Source: GCA-020344555 sp964548955
GTDB lineage: Bacteria > Planctomycetota > Phycisphaerae > UBA1845
Length of the DNA: 8,243 nucleotides
Direction: 5' to 3'
Assembly: GCA_964548955.1 (NCBI GenBank)
Contig: CAZJTP010000193.1
Span: 1 to 8,243 of the forward strand
Positions 7,421-8,243 of this stretch are shown here, piece after piece; the first letter of the stretch is position 1; each line of letters begins with the position of its first letter. Position numbers and translations under genes: made by a program. The notes under the pieces were generated by a model. The model searched no databases, had not been told where the DNA came from, and saw only the letters and a list, made by a program, of their open reading frames with translations.

Positions 7421-8173
7421 TACGACCGCTCTAGCTGCGACGGCGCTTGATCACACTAGATAAGCACCTGCGGAGAAACGTAGCTGGGCATCACGTACAC
7501 CTCATGGAATTGGGATGCACGTTAGTCCATCCAGGGCGGCGTCGAACGCTGTTGCGTTTGGGGAAATCAAAATCGGTTGTGGGTCTGGCGACCTAAAGAC
7601 CCCCGAGGACGCAACGGATCTTGGAGGACAACGATGATGACACTTCTTAAGATTCATGTCGGCCGTGACTCGGTCAAACGGCTGATGGAGACTGCGCCGC
7701 ACAAGCCCATGAGTGAGGGTGGTCCCCGGCCGGTCACAGAGAATCTTCACGAACTGGTTCAAGAGACCACTTAACGTCAGCTCTCTCGATGCAGGATTTG
7801 AGCGTAGCTTTCCAGCGAAGTCTGCTTCGAGCGCGGCGACACTGTCGGACGTTCAGCACAAGTCGCGAGTGCCGCGCTATAGGCATCGCCGACTGGTCCA
7901 AGGCAGAAGTACTCGGCCCGTCCGCGTCGCACGCGGTTAACCACGGAATGCGAAATCATGGGCGAAACGGAGAGGAACGCGCCCCTTGGGAGCTTGCTTC
8001 GTGGCAATTCCAAGACAAGCGACGGCGAGCAACGAGACAGAGAGGATCGCAACGAAACGCGGCCATTGCCGTAAAGTCGGCCCCATTCGCCACTTACGAA
8101 ACGCGCGGCGCTTGGATCTGAGGCCCGGCCGTGTCAACCACCGGCGATAGGCGGCCCGTTCGGAACCGCGAAC
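7421..8173. other. Gene-poor stretch between the ATPase gene and the tRNA
   Basis: Apart from the weak small ORF at 7634-7774, I find no supported gene on either strand. A six-base hairpin (GGGTCT 7581-7586 with AGACCC 7597-7602) is not followed by a T run, so it is not a convincing terminator. On the minus strand a frame from about 8086 to 7937 encodes a short hydrophobic segment ending LLAVAC, like a lipoprotein signal, but it stops soon after and has no good ribosome site. It could be a gene remnant. The helicase or nuclease often found beside DUF1156/DUF499 genes is not here. Confidence 0.6.
7634..7774 (+). CDS. Possible small protein of 46 residues
   Basis: The main support is a good ribosome site, GGAGGA at 7623-7628, six to seven bases before paired ATG codons at 7634 and 7637. 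The product begins MMTLLKIHVGRDSVKRLMET and ends in TAA. It has a mixed, soluble-looking composition with no membrane segment or motif I recognise. It is the only candidate gene in the roughly 750 bases after the ATPase. It may be a true small gene, the start of a truncated longer gene, or chance. Confidence 0.3.
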   Translation: MMTLLKIHVGRDSVKRLMETAPHKPMSEGGPRPVTENLHELVQETT

Positions 8174-8243
8174 CTCCCCGAATAGGACTCGAACCTACGA
8201 CCTAGCGGTTAATCCCGATGTCCATCGGGACTCGCTCTACCCG
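8174..8243 (-). tRNA. Partial tRNA, most like tRNA-Asn, with a disrupted anticodon arm
   Basis: Read on the minus strand, the 3' end is clear: acceptor strand TCGGGGA (8175-8181) plus discriminator G (8174); a T arm with stem GTAGG/CCTAT around TTCGAGT (8182-8198); a five-base variable region (8199-8203); and the 3' anticodon half-stem CCGCT preceded by TTAA (8204-8212). The D-arm end GGGTAGAGC is also present near the window edge, and the 5' acceptor strand lies beyond it. CCA is not encoded. TTAA before CCGCTAGGTCG is typical of tRNA-Asn (GTT), with Lys less likely. Between GAGCGAG and TTAA an 18-nt palindrome stands where about six bases (positions 29-34, including the first anticodon base) are expected. 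The anticodon stem cannot form normally, so the gene is probably inactive as written. Confidence 0.6.
8213..8230. repeat. 18-nt palindrome inside the tRNA anticodon arm
   Basis: TCCCGATG (8213-8220) and CATCGGGA (8223-8230) are perfect inverted copies separated by two bases. The palindrome replaces the expected 5' side of the anticodon stem and loop. I found no second copy in this window. It could be a dispersed short palindromic element, a recombination scar or an assembly error. Confidence 0.85.

Noticed and set aside
7581..7602. Hairpin GGGTCT/AGACCC considered as a terminator for the operon
   Set aside because: The stem is only six base pairs with a ten-base loop, no T run follows, and it lies about 160 bases after the ATPase stop.
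7789..8121. Plus-strand open frame of 110 codons before the tRNA
   Set aside because: No ribosome site, arginine-rich random-looking composition and no hydrophobic core; it reads as non-coding GC-rich sequence.

Overview
The window comes from a fairly GC-rich bacterium. Third-position GC, counted by hand, is about 85% in the conserved parts of the main genes and about 65% elsewhere. No ribosomal or other lineage marker is present, so I do not name a phylum. The content is typical of a defence or accessory island: a large DNA methyltransferase and a large P-loop ATPase, ending in a gene-poor stretch and a tRNA on the opposite strand.

Layout. Positions 1-104 hold no identifiable gene. From 105 to 7420 there is one tight plus-strand operon of three genes. 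The first (105-1565) is an unrecognised 486-residue protein with three N-terminal membrane segments and a large cytosolic part. The second (start best placed at the GTG at 1555, end 4587) is a DUF1156-type, Zn-ribbon-containing adenine-specific DNA methyltransferase with an AdoMet-site motif and a DPPYYDN catalytic motif. The third (from 4588) is a DUF499-type ATPase with clear Walker A and B motifs. Genes 1 and 2 overlap by 11 bases, and gene 3 starts directly after the stop of gene 2, so all three are probably co-expressed and translationally coupled.

The ATPase reading frame is broken. It stops at 7017, but its C-terminal part (proline/glycine linker plus a conserved-looking terminal domain) continues in the +1 frame to 7420. 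A one-base change near 6967-6980 explains this: a mutation, a sequence error or, less likely, programmed frameshifting.

From 7421 to 8173 I find only one weak small-ORF candidate (7634-7774). At the right edge (8174-8243, minus strand) lies the 3' two-thirds of a tRNA, most like tRNA-Asn. Part of its anticodon arm is replaced by an 18-nt palindrome, so it is probably not functional as written.

How the genes may work together. DUF1156 methylases and DUF499 ATPases are a known pairing in bacterial and archaeal defence islands, where they are often accompanied by a helicase or nuclease. The expected logic is self-marking by methylation with an ATP-dependent complex acting on unmodified DNA, by loose analogy with BREX and DISARM. 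No helicase or nuclease is present here. The membrane protein translationally coupled to the methylase is the most likely undescribed element. The methylase gene is also compositionally mosaic, suggesting that its middle was exchanged by recombination.
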